Origin: Clostridia bacterium
Lineage (GTDB): Bacteria > Bacillota > Clostridia > Oscillospirales > Acutalibacteraceae
Direction: 5' to 3'
NCBI GenBank assembly: GCA_017507805.1
Contig: JAFWAC010000024.1
Coordinates: 62,001-126,000 of the forward strand
Length of the DNA: 64,000 bases
Positions 8,981 through 17,564 of the stretch are shown piece after piece. A model generated the notes under the pieces. The model had not been told where the DNA came from, did no database searches, and saw only the letters and a program-made list of their open reading frames with translations. Numbering within the stretch: the stretch's first letter is position 1; each line of letters begins with the position of its first letter. Position numbers and translations under genes: made by a program.

Positions 8981-9823
8981 TTGAAAAAGATTTTGGCGTT
9001 TACAGCGGCAATGGTATTCCTGCTTTCGGGTTGCGGATCTGATTCGCACATCTCGGACGGAAAACCCTTGAATGACAGTACAGCCTCAACTCAAGCATCT
9101 TCAATTGAAAGCACACCGTCATCACAGGACGGTGTAACATCCAAACCAACGTCATACGAAACTGAAACCCTTGAGGAGGTAAAGACTAACGCTTATGCCT
9201 CGGTGGACAGAACTGTGCTGGCAACACCTGACGAGCTTGAGCTTGATGTAAAACGGCTCCCGAATATTGAGAGCATCACAGCAGAACAGATTGCTAAATG
9301 TATGATAACACCGGAAATGCCGGTTACAACCGTAACCGATTCAGCTTATAAAGCGAAGGGTGCAGATGCCGCATTAAAGTTTATCTTTAGCACAAATATG
9401 GGCGGCGGACAGGCGCTTTTTGCCGAAAAGCTGAAGGAGCCGCTTTCCAACGGCCTTGATGAAGCGGTTGTTTTAGACCCGGTTGATGAATCGCTTTCGG
9501 ATTACGAGGGTATTCGCTATTATGCAAAGATAAAACGACCGGAGGGTAAGAAATACAGCCAGCTCACCATAAGATTTATCTTTGGCACATATTCCTACTA
9601 CCGCCTTATGTATCAGTATACAACCACCCTCCCCGAGGGGGATTTTGAGGGGTATATATATGTACCCTTTGATGAGATGGTAAGCGGCTATAACACCGAG
9701 AAAAAGGCATGCAACCCCAATAATATTTCCTTCTTTGGCTTTAACATTGCGCTTGAGGGAAATGCAGAAGGATTGGAGGTTTATCTGTCCGATTTCGGTG
9801 CCTACCGCGAAAAGTTCTGGTAA
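8981..9823 (+). CDS. Small lipoprotein with one FEGY-type beta module
   Basis: A 280-aa lipoprotein. It starts at TTG, chosen because GGGAGGTGAT lies directly upstream and the product has a signal peptide with lipobox LSGC (Cys 19). A Ser/Thr/Gln-rich linker (about 20-65) is followed by a beta-rich domain (about 110-280) ending in DFEGYIYVPFDEM...ISFFGFNI...LEVYLSDFGAYR. The same pattern occurs three times in the protein at 17565-19823. I read it as an unnamed carbohydrate-binding-like jelly roll held on the membrane surface; binding is not demonstrated. It may feed permease pair II or the SGNH enzyme downstream. Confidence 0.75.
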   Translation: MKKILAFTAAMVFLLSGCGSDSHISDGKPLNDSTASTQASSIESTPSSQDGVTSKPTSYETETLEEVKTNAYASVDRTVLATPDELELDVKRLPNIESITAEQIAKCMITPEMPVTTVTDSAYKAKGADAALKFIFSTNMGGGQALFAEKLKEPLSNGLDEAVVLDPVDESLSDYEGIRYYAKIKRPEGKKYSQLTIRFIFGTYSYYRLMYQYTTTLPEGDFEGYIYVPFDEMVSGYNTEKKACNPNNISFFGFNIALEGNAEGLEVYLSDFGAYREKFW

Positions 9824-9854
9824 TTTTAAAATTTTTTAAAAAGGAGAAATAATT

Positions 9855-12800
9855 ATGCGCAAAATTTTATCCCTTTTATTAACTTTGGCTTTAGTTATTA
9901 CATCGGTAAGTGTACTGTGTATTATGACCTCTGCTGAGGACAAAAACTACACGGTATATGAGACCACCTCAATTGATGGCGATGCAAATGTGACACTCGG
10001 CTCTAACTTTATGCTTTCAGGCACTGCCTATGTTATCAACAGCGCAGGCGTGGGAAGCGAAATAGTTAAAGCACCAAACGGTGGAACAGGCACAGCATGG
10101 CTTATTAACAACTCGTATAAAAGTAATCATTTGGTGCCTTGCCGCTTTGACAATATGATTGGCGGTACAGTGATTTATCAAATGACACCGTATCTCAGTG
10201 CAAATCAAATTGTTCTTTGTACAACCGATGGCGATAAGTACGGTAACAATCCGATTACAGCCTTTGAGGTTTATGTCGGTAATGACCGCAATAACCTCTG
10301 TGTTGCAGAAAATATGGTTGCATCACATACCCGTGTTGACACTTCTGCAATACACTATGTTATCAATCTTGATGAAGGTGTCAGCGGAAAATATCTTGGC
10401 ATCAAGGTTTTGGACACACTTAATTCGGCAAAAACTTCCAGCGCTTGGTTTGTTAAAATCAGCGCTTACGGTACAAACGCCACCGCCTTCGAAAATCTTT
10501 ATGGCGGAACTGCCGCAAGTGATACCACAGCTTTTAATTATCCGAAAAAGGTGAGCCTTAACTTTGGACAAAATCCGATAGAGCTTATTTCGACAGAAGC
10601 CGGCACTGTTGTTGAAAATCCTACTGCTACAAGCAAAGCCGGTCACTATTTGTTGGAATGGACAGATGGTAACTTCGATAATGATATAGCCGGTTCACAA
10701 TATTATTTCGGAAAAGATATAAACGGAATAAAGGTAACCTATGACTTAAAGGACACTTTCAGTATTGAGAATGTGTTACTTTCAACAGGTCAGCATAATG
10801 CACCTTATTCAATCGAGTGGAAGCTTTATATTTCTGACAGCAAGGATGATCTTTACACCGAAGCCAACTGCTATGCTTTTGTTGAGGACCCGGTTGTTGG
10901 CGGTGTTAAAAATATTGAAAAGCTTCATTATGTAACTCTTGATGAGGCTGTTGAAGGTCGCTATGTTGGAATAGAGCATATTAAAGATGCATCAGGCTTT
11001 TATCCCTTCTATGTTAACGAAATCGCAATTTACGGTACAGATACCTGGACCACCGAAACCGATTTCCAATTAAGCGCAATAACCAACACCAATTTGCTTA
11101 CAGGCGCTGACCTTTATTTGCGCGGTGCAGATAAGGCTCCAAATCTTAATGTTAATACCGATTTATCCCTTACCGGCGGCTTTTATCCCACCGCTTATGC
11201 CGGTACAGATGTAACCTTACTTACAGATAACAGCCTCGCTAAAGAGGAAAGCGTATTTACAGGCTATACAGATAAGTATTTCAACTCTTACTACAATGTT
11301 TGCTACCGCACCGGTAAAATGGTGTTTGATTTGGGCGAAGGTAACAGCAAAACCGTAGGTTCTGTATGCGTGGATTCTTATACTCATAAATACACCTACC
11401 GCGCTTATGTTAGTGATGATGTCGAGACCCTTTTCGACAACGAAAATCTGCTTGCCATTTGTGATGATAATGCTGTGAAGACCGGCTATGCCATTGCAGA
11501 TGCCGCACATCAGAAAACCGGCAGATATATGGGTATTCTGATAACAGGCGGAACCACCACCGCACTTAAGGTAAGAGAGGTTGCTTTCTATGCGCCCGAT
11601 AAGGCAAAGCTCACAACCGAAACAAATGTAACTGCCGAAGCACTTAATGCAGGCAAGGAGCTTTTTGTTGGAGCAAATGCTGTTGCGGGAACTACCGCGG
11701 CAACAAAAGATGCTAACAATCAGCCTGTTTCAAAGCTTACCAACGGTTATCAGCTTGACCAGAGCAACCTTAATCACGGCGGTCACGGTCTTATTTTCTG
11801 GAACGGCGGTCATAATATGACCTACGATTTGGGCGAAGCCGCTGATATTTCAAAGATACTTATTTCCGGCGGTAAGAAATCCTCGGGAGATAACACAATG
11901 GCACTAAAGTGCTACGGTGTTTATATGTCAAACGATAAGAGCACCCTTTATAATATTGAAAATCAGGTTGCATTCCTTTATAACGAGGATTACACCCAGA
12001 CTCATGTTTTCGACACATCTGCAATTGACGGCAATTACAGATATGTAGGCTTCAGGATATATGTTAAGTACGCACATTATAGAAACGAAACCGAGGAAAC
12101 GCCCGTAACCTATATATATCTTTCTGAATTCGGAATTTACGGTAACTATCCTACCGATGCCTACACCGTTGTAGGCAATCCTACAGACGCAGATATTGCA
12201 GGTCTCGGCTCTAACGGACTTTCAAGCGCAACACTCGATAACACCTATATTGACAATGCTGTTATAACAGACGGTGAGATTTACACCGCTGATGCTGTTA
12301 ATATTACTACCGCTTTAAACGCAAGCACCAAGCTTACATATTCACTCGCTTGCGAGCAGACAGTTAATGCTGTTTTGGTTGGCGGTGCTTATGCAACCGA
12401 AACGGTTACAGCTCCTCTCTATTACAAGGTTTACGCTTCAAACAGCGAGGACACACTTTTTGACAGTGAGCTTGTTGAGTATTATGTTCTGGATGTTGAC
12501 ACTGCCGCAGGCAGTAACGGCGGCGCAGTTAAGCTCTTTAAGCTTGCAACACCTGTCACCGCAAAATATATAGGTATTGAGTTCATAACCGGCGCAGATA
12601 CAAAGACACTGTCATTATCTGAGCTTGCGGTTTACTCCACCGTTGAGCTTGAGCTTGACTCGGCGGCACAGATTACCGATGCTAACGATATTGAAAGCAT
12701 TTATGTTGACGGTGCCGAGGCAGGAAGCTCTGTTCAGCTTGGCACAGACATACTTTCGGGCAACAGCGTAATTGTTGTTTACGGTAAAAACGGAAACAGC

Positions 12801-14585
12801 GATGTTTACTTTTCCGCAAACGGCACTATTACACTTAAAGAGGAGCTTAAAAATGCTCTTACCACAAGCTTTGAGCTTCGCACCGATGTTCCTACCGCTA
12901 TTCGCTTTGTTACCGAGGTAACCCTCGCGGCAAAGGCTGAAGCAGACGAGATGGGTACAGTTGTTGCAAAATGGCAGGATTTAAACGGTGCAACACTCCT
13001 TCGTGGCGCTACCGATTATAAGAACGCCGATGCGGTTGCCTTTGTCAGCGGTACAACCGATATTAAGTGCGGTGACGATACTGCCGAGGCTTCACATTTC
13101 AGTATGGCACTTCATAACATTACCCAAAAGAAATATCTTAACAATTATGTTGTTAGACCTTATATCACTGTTAGCGAAGGAGACACCGTTTACACAGTAT
13201 ACGGTAAGACTGTTATGGTTACACCTTTAGATGTTGCTGAAAATATTAAGGCAAATGCGGCTAATGAAGCTGACGCGGCTGTTGCTTGGGCAGACGAGGT
13301 TATAGCCGGCGCGGATATCGTTTCGGTAAACGAGGCTTATGCTACCTCTTACAACATAACTGCCGATATGCTTTCAAAGGCAGTTGTAACCGAAACTCCC
13401 GATAACAGCGCATATACACCCAACCTTGCAAGACTTAAAAAGCTTATCGAAAAGGCACAGCGCGGCGAGGACCTTGTTATAGGCACAATCGGCGGCTCAA
13501 TCACCCGCGGTGCTTATGCTGACCCGATTGATATAAACTGCTACGCAAACCTTGTTCGCGAGTGGTTTGCAAATACCTTCGGTGTTAATGTAACACTCGT
13601 AAACGCAGGTGTAAGCTCAACACATACAGGTCTTGGCGTTTACAGACTTCAGAAGGAAATTCTTGATAAGAACCCCGACCTTGTAATAATTGAATATGCA
13701 GTAAACGAAAATATCACCTCTGTTGACCAGGCAAATTTTGCCACCTATGAGGCAATGGTACGCAAGGTGCTTTCCCACAATGACGATGTTGCCTTAATGG
13801 AAATGTTCATGATAAAGTATAAGAACAATTCCGATGCAACTGCTCTTGAGTTCTATAATGCACAGGATATGCAGTCTAAGATAGGCGGACATTACGGTGT
13901 TCCGATGATTAGCTTCTATGATGCTGTTATCGATACTATTACTGCCGACCAGGTGGATATGGGTATCACCGAGGGCGAATATTGGAATCTTATTATGGCA
14001 GACGGTATCCACCCGAATAACTACGGTCACAAAATTGCCGCAACCCTTATTACAAATTACATTGCAGGAGTTGTTGCTAAGGTTGACAGCATTACCGACA
14101 CCGTTTCTGCTTTGCCCGAAATTATTGAAGGCTCTGCCGCAGGTGCTTATACAGGCACATCCACACTTTATTCCTCTGCAACCTTACCGAGTGAGTATGT
14201 TGTAAGCTATGGCTCTTATGCTCCTATTCATAATGCAGAGTCTGCACACGGAGTTGCTAATATCTTTAATGACTCCTGGTATGCTGAAAACAAAGCAGGC
14301 GAAACAATGGAGCCTATGATACTTAATATTCCGTCAGGTAAAACCGTTTCCATTCTGCTTTGGCGCAAAAAGGATGTCAACGGTGTGGGCGCTATGTGCT
14401 ATGTAGAAAACAGCACCGGCACTACTACTAAGGGACTTCAGAACTATATTAACAGCAGTGCTTATGCAGATGCAATATTCTGCTATACCAACGAAACCGC
14501 ACAGCCCCTTAAGGTTACCCTTGCACCCTTGGGTGATGCGGCAGGCGAGTGGTCACTCATAGCAGGTATAATGATAACCGAATAA
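9855..14585 (+). CDS. Secreted multidomain SGNH hydrolase with five discoidin-like modules
   Basis: A 1576-aa secreted protein with signal peptide cut near residue 28. Five F5/8-type (discoidin, CBM32-like) beta modules follow, ending near residues 205, 393, 578, 760 and 927, each closing with a (L/I/V)xxxxIYGT-like strand. A beta region (about 935-1190) leads to an SGNH/GDSL esterase domain: GTIGGSITRGA with Ser1215 (block I), a YAVNEN segment (block III), and ADGIHPNNYGH with Asp1383 and His1386 (block V). A C-terminal beta domain (about 1430-1576) completes it. The catalytic triad looks intact. Likely a polysaccharide deacetylase-type esterase whose modules hold the glycan; the target is unknown. 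No dockerin or anchor is seen. ATG after AAGGAG. Confidence 0.85.
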   Translation: MRKILSLLLTLALVITSVSVLCIMTSAEDKNYTVYETTSIDGDANVTLGSNFMLSGTAYVINSAGVGSEIVKAPNGGTGTAWLINNSYKSNHLVPCRFDNMIGGTVIYQMTPYLSANQIVLCTTDGDKYGNNPITAFEVYVGNDRNNLCVAENMVASHTRVDTSAIHYVINLDEGVSGKYLGIKVLDTLNSAKTSSAWFVKISAYGTNATAFENLYGGTAASDTTAFNYPKKVSLNFGQNPIELISTEAGTVVENPTATSKAGHYLLEWTDGNFDNDIAGSQYYFGKDINGIKVTYDLKDTFSIENVLLSTGQHNAPYSIEWKLYISDSKDDLYTEANCYAFVEDPVVGGVKNIEKLHYVTLDEAVEGRYVGIEHIKDASGFYPFYVNEIAIYGTDTWTTETDFQLSAITNTNLLTGADLYLRGADKAPNLNVNTDLSLTGGFYPTAYAGTDVTLLTDNSLAKEESVFTGYTDKYFNSYYNVCYRTGKMVFDLGEGNSKTVGSVCVDSYTHKYTYRAYVSDDVETLFDNENLLAICDDNAVKTGYAIADAAHQKTGRYMGILITGGTTTALKVREVAFYAPDKAKLTTETNVTAEALNAGKELFVGANAVAGTTAATKDANNQPVSKLTNGYQLDQSNLNHGGHGLIFWNGGHNMTYDLGEAADISKILISGGKKSSGDNTMALKCYGVYMSNDKSTLYNIENQVAFLYNEDYTQTHVFDTSAIDGNYRYVGFRIYVKYAHYRNETEETPVTYIYLSEFGIYGNYPTDAYTVVGNPTDADIAGLGSNGLSSATLDNTYIDNAVITDGEIYTADAVNITTALNASTKLTYSLACEQTVNAVLVGGAYATETVTAPLYYKVYASNSEDTLFDSELVEYYVLDVDTAAGSNGGAVKLFKLATPVTAKYIGIEFITGADTKTLSLSELAVYSTVELELDSAAQITDANDIESIYVDGAEAGSSVQLGTDILSGNSVIVVYGKNGNSDVYFSANGTITLKEELKNALTTSFELRTDVPTAIRFVTEVTLAAKAEADEMGTVVAKWQDLNGATLLRGATDYKNADAVAFVSGTTDIKCGDDTAEASHFSMALHNITQKKYLNNYVVRPYITVSEGDTVYTVYGKTVMVTPLDVAENIKANAANEADAAVAWADEVIAGADIVSVNEAYATSYNITADMLSKAVVTETPDNSAYTPNLARLKKLIEKAQRGEDLVIGTIGGSITRGAYADPIDINCYANLVREWFANTFGVNVTLVNAGVSSTHTGLGVYRLQKEILDKNPDLVIIEYAVNENITSVDQANFATYEAMVRKVLSHNDDVALMEMFMIKYKNNSDATALEFYNAQDMQSKIGGHYGVPMISFYDAVIDTITADQVDMGITEGEYWNLIMADGIHPNNYGHKIAATLITNYIAGVVAKVDSITDTVSALPEIIEGSAAGAYTGTSTLYSSATLPSEYVVSYGSYAPIHNAESAHGVANIFNDSWYAENKAGETMEPMILNIPSGKTVSILLWRKKDVNGVGAMCYVENSTGTTTKGLQNYINSSAYADAIFCYTNETAQPLKVTLAPLGDAAGEWSLIAGIMITE
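9940..12650 (+). repeat. Five tandem discoidin-like protein modules
   Basis: Within the SGNH hydrolase gene the same fold signature recurs five times: xYDLG or a similar strand, Y(K/R)VYxSxxxxxLF/LY, a VxLDxxxxGRYxGI-like strand and a closing IYG-like strand. The units diverge strongly in sequence, so they are old duplications rather than a recent expansion. Confidence 0.65.
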
Positions 14586-14624
14586 TACACAGCAACCAAA
14601 TTCAAGAAAGGAAGGCATTATATT

Positions 14625-14954
14625 ATGAAAATATTTAAAAGCATTGCGGCAACAGCCTTTGCCACAGCTATATGTCTTACCGCTTCACTTGGTTGTATGG
14701 CGTCAAATGCGGCTATTATAGGCGATGCAGATGCCAACAATAAGGTTGATATCCGTGATTTGGTAAGAGTTAAGAAATTTTCGGCTTCTCAAGCCGATGT
14801 AATCAGTTTTGATGCGGCTGATTTTGATTATAACCAACTTATAGATGCTTCTGATATTTCGATTGCAAAGAAAATTCTTATAGGTGTTTCCTACGATGAA
14901 ATCGGAGTGAACAGCGAGAGCATAGAGGATATTTATACAACAGCCTTAGATTAA
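14625..14954 (+). CDS. Stand-alone secreted dockerin protein
   Basis: A 109-aa protein made of a signal peptide (about 1-29) and one type I dockerin. The two calcium-loop segments are GDADANNKVDIRD and DFDYNQLIDASD, each followed by a helix (LVRVKKF; ISIAKKILIG). Nothing catalytic is attached. The tail after the dockerin (NSESIEDIYTTALD) resembles the C-terminus of the next gene's product (NSDVLEDTY) and the N-terminus of the 17565 product. It could be an adaptor that occupies cohesins, or what remains of a dockerin enzyme after loss of its body. The ATG follows AAGGAAGG. It is a complete small gene in the run between the SGNH enzyme and the TIM-barrel enzyme. Confidence 0.8.
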   Translation: MKIFKSIAATAFATAICLTASLGCMASNAAIIGDADANNKVDIRDLVRVKKFSASQADVISFDAADFDYNQLIDASDISIAKKILIGVSYDEIGVNSESIEDIYTTALD

Positions 14955-15009
14955 TTTTAATGTTACTGCCGCGCTTATAACTGTAAGCGTGGCAGTTGGG
15001 GAGATAAGT

Positions 15010-17484
15010 ATGAAAAGAAAAGTAAACAAAACGCTATCACTTTTGCTAAGCGTTGTAATTGTATTTTCTGCTGTTGTTTGTTTGGATTTTTGGAATGTAC
15101 GAACAAAAGCAAATGACGATATTCTTGGCACCTCATCGCTTTCAGCAGAAAATATTGCAAGCTTGACACAGAACACCTCGATTTATCAAAATAAGCTTGA
15201 CTCAAATGCGAAAAATTCTGTGTTCCCAATCTTTTCGAATGATGTGGATTATACTCGCGGCGGCGCAACGGCATCCAAAGAGGAATATTACGATTATAAT
15301 GCATATATAGCTGACCGCCACGAATATGCCGATATGATTGACCACAAGTCCGAGGTTTCGGCTGTGCGCTTGGCTGAGCTTGGGGTTTTCAAAAAAACAG
15401 AGAATTTTGAACCTGACAGCTCAATGACGGTCGGCGGCTTTTTAAAGGCGCTTATGATGGTATGCGGTCAGGATATAAGCGGAGCAACGTCAAATTCCGC
15501 GCTTGAGGCATTTATTGATAAGACTAATTTTCTTGAGGACGGTATAACCGTTAATTACAGCTCGGTGCTTACCAATGAGCAGATGGCATACTTTTTAAGC
15601 CGCGCCACAGAAACGGCAGAAAATTACACGCAGTATAAGCTTTTAATTTCCGATTATGAGGACATTAACAGCGATTACCGTGCCGGTGTGCTTAAAATGG
15701 TGAAGCTCGGTCTCATTGAGATTGAAAATAACAGCTTCAATCCCACTGCTGCCGCTAAGTGCAGTGATATTGCAGACGGTCTTTACCGCCTTATAAATAC
15801 AGGCGCCAGACTTATTCCGCCTTACGACCTTGGTGACCTTTATTCAGAGGGACAGCTTCGCTATCTCGTTAAGACATCGTATAATTCTAACGAGGCAGGA
15901 ACAATGCTCGGCTTTTTCTCAAACTATAACCATCAGGCAAAGGTTTTTGAAAATTTCGGAAAGCTACCCGTTGACCGCACAGATTTTTATAAATGGAAAG
16001 CCATTGAGCAAAGTCAGGGGGTTTACACTTGGCCGAACTTCGGCAATGTTCTTTCAGCTCATAAGCTGGGACAGACAACCGTAATAAATGTGGATATTTC
16101 TGCAAACGGTTTTACTGAGGGTGTTAAGAACATCCCTGAATTTTACACTGCGGATATAACTAATGATGTAACTCGTGCTGCAGCAAAGACTTTTCTTTTT
16201 GAGTTTGTCAAGAAATTGCTTGCTGCTGCTGAGGGCGATGTACTGTTGCTTATTGATTATGAGCTTAATTACCAGCAAGGCATTTACGACACAACCGTGG
16301 ATGTTCTTGGTCCGACTTTCGGTGAATGGTTTGTTGAGGCTTGTGCAGTTGCACGCGAGGCGGCTTCTGCAATGGGTGCGGCTGACCGTTTGAAGCTTGG
16401 TGTTAATTATGACGGTATCGGAACAGCGTTACTCCTTGGACCTGATAAAAACCAATGGATGCTTGATATGGCTGAGGCTGTGAATTATGTAACCGTTGAC
16501 ACCTACCAGTCTGCTGAGGAGTTTTCTGCTGATATGACAAATCCTGCACACACACTTCAGGATTTGCGCTATCTGATGAATAACTATTCCTTGGATAAGC
16601 CGGTAATGATGCTTGAAAACGGTCTTAAGGTTGACGCGTCTAAATATCCAAGCTTAATGGACGGGACAACAGGTCTTATAGATACCGATATAGCAAACGG
16701 CTATTGGCAAAATCTTTTCAGGGAATACCGCTTTGCACTTGAACGGGGCGATTTCCTTAATGCAAATGTTGCGGCATATCTTATTTGGGGTTATAATAGT
16801 GGTACTAATCCGATTGCCGATGCTGCTACAAACAAGCTTCACCCGTGGGGTGAAATTATAAAGAGGGGTATAAATCTTCTTTATAAGCAAAATCAGTTCA
16901 ATCCTTCGTATGTCGGAGAAATATCAAATGCATTGGAAGCTGAGACCGAGATTTCGGTTTCAAGCGGTACCGAGTATCAAAAGCTTACATATATCGTAAC
17001 CGATTATAAAACCGATAAAGACGGCAGTAAGCTGTCGGTAAAGCTTTCGGACAAGGGAACTGTATTTGTTACGGTAAATGGTGAAACAAATATCGTAAGC
17101 TCAACCGAGGTTAAAAATCATACGATTGACATAAGCAAGGGTATGCGTGACGGCTTTAATGTTATAGATATTTATTTCGGTGATTCCCAAGCACCCTCCG
17201 TGAGAACGGTGGAGGAGATAACGCTTGACGCATCCGAAAAGAAAATTTCCGATGATGCGGTCATTCTCGGCGATGCAGATGATAATTTGCAGGTAGATAT
17301 AAGAGACCTTATAAGAACTAAAAAATACGCGGCATATAAGGCTGCGGAAATTAATCTCGGTGCGGTTGATTTTGATTATGATAAAAAGATTAAAGCTACC
17401 GATGTTACGGCAGTTAAGGAAATTATTTTACAAGGTAATTCAGAGCTTGCCGTAAACAGCGATGTTCTTGAGGACACATATTAA
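15010..17484 (+). CDS. Secreted SLH-like / TIM-barrel glycosidase-like enzyme with C-terminal dockerin
   Basis: I place the start at ATG 15010 (824 aa), 7-10 bases after GGGGAGA; a GTG 21 bases upstream lacks a site. After the signal peptide there are two SLH-like segments (about 105-260), then a glycosidase-like TIM barrel (about 265-610). The barrel contains LIDYELN with Glu418 and VMMLENG with Glu536, spaced like the acid/base and nucleophile of clan GH-A enzymes. A small beta domain (about 640-740) is followed by a dockerin (GDADDNLQVDIRD; DFDYDKKIKATD). The family is not recognised. The paralogue at 21210-23435 has the same body without the dockerin. The two glutamates are candidates only. 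Confidence 0.78.
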   Translation: MKRKVNKTLSLLLSVVIVFSAVVCLDFWNVRTKANDDILGTSSLSAENIASLTQNTSIYQNKLDSNAKNSVFPIFSNDVDYTRGGATASKEEYYDYNAYIADRHEYADMIDHKSEVSAVRLAELGVFKKTENFEPDSSMTVGGFLKALMMVCGQDISGATSNSALEAFIDKTNFLEDGITVNYSSVLTNEQMAYFLSRATETAENYTQYKLLISDYEDINSDYRAGVLKMVKLGLIEIENNSFNPTAAAKCSDIADGLYRLINTGARLIPPYDLGDLYSEGQLRYLVKTSYNSNEAGTMLGFFSNYNHQAKVFENFGKLPVDRTDFYKWKAIEQSQGVYTWPNFGNVLSAHKLGQTTVINVDISANGFTEGVKNIPEFYTADITNDVTRAAAKTFLFEFVKKLLAAAEGDVLLLIDYELNYQQGIYDTTVDVLGPTFGEWFVEACAVAREAASAMGAADRLKLGVNYDGIGTALLLGPDKNQWMLDMAEAVNYVTVDTYQSAEEFSADMTNPAHTLQDLRYLMNNYSLDKPVMMLENGLKVDASKYPSLMDGTTGLIDTDIANGYWQNLFREYRFALERGDFLNANVAAYLIWGYNSGTNPIADAATNKLHPWGEIIKRGINLLYKQNQFNPSYVGEISNALEAETEISVSSGTEYQKLTYIVTDYKTDKDGSKLSVKLSDKGTVFVTVNGETNIVSSTEVKNHTIDISKGMRDGFNVIDIYFGDSQAPSVRTVEEITLDASEKKISDDAVILGDADDNLQVDIRDLIRTKKYAAYKAAEINLGAVDFDYDKKIKATDVTAVKEIILQGNSELAVNSDVLEDTY
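16375..16422 (+). repeat. 48-bp block identical to 22578-22625
   Basis: The two TIM-barrel paralogues share this 48-bp run without a mismatch, beginning GGTGCGGCTGACCG and ending GGTATCGGA. Other long identical runs lie around 16586-16610 and 22788-22814. Third codon positions are identical too, which points to recent duplication or gene conversion rather than only protein-level constraint. Confidence 0.8.
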
Positions 17485-17511
17485 TTCAGCCAAACCAAAC
17501 TGACAACTAAA

Positions 17512-17555
17512 CCAATTCCCAAGAGTGCAAAAGCACTCTTGGGAGAGTCGATTGG
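17512..17555 (+). promoter_or_regulatory. Intergenic hairpin overlapping the next ribosome site
   Basis: A perfect 11-bp stem (CCCAAGAGTGC, loop AAAA, GCACTCTTGGG; 17518-17543) can be extended by CCAAT (17512-17516) pairing with ATTGG (17551-17555). The last GG of ATTGG is also part of the GGAG ribosome site of the 17565 gene. No T-run follows, so it does not look like a simple terminator. It may end-protect or process the mRNA, or tune translation of the next gene. Confidence 0.55.
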
Positions 17556-17564
17556 AGAAAAAAC

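Noticed and set aside
14989..15009. Upstream GTG as start of the barrel-dockerin gene
   Set aside because: It would place seven residues before the signal peptide and has no ribosome site. ATG 15010 follows GGGGAGA.
14900..15010. Possible frameshift joining the small dockerin gene and the barrel enzyme
   Set aside because: Each has its own stop, ribosome site and signal peptide, and the barrel enzyme already carries its own dockerin.
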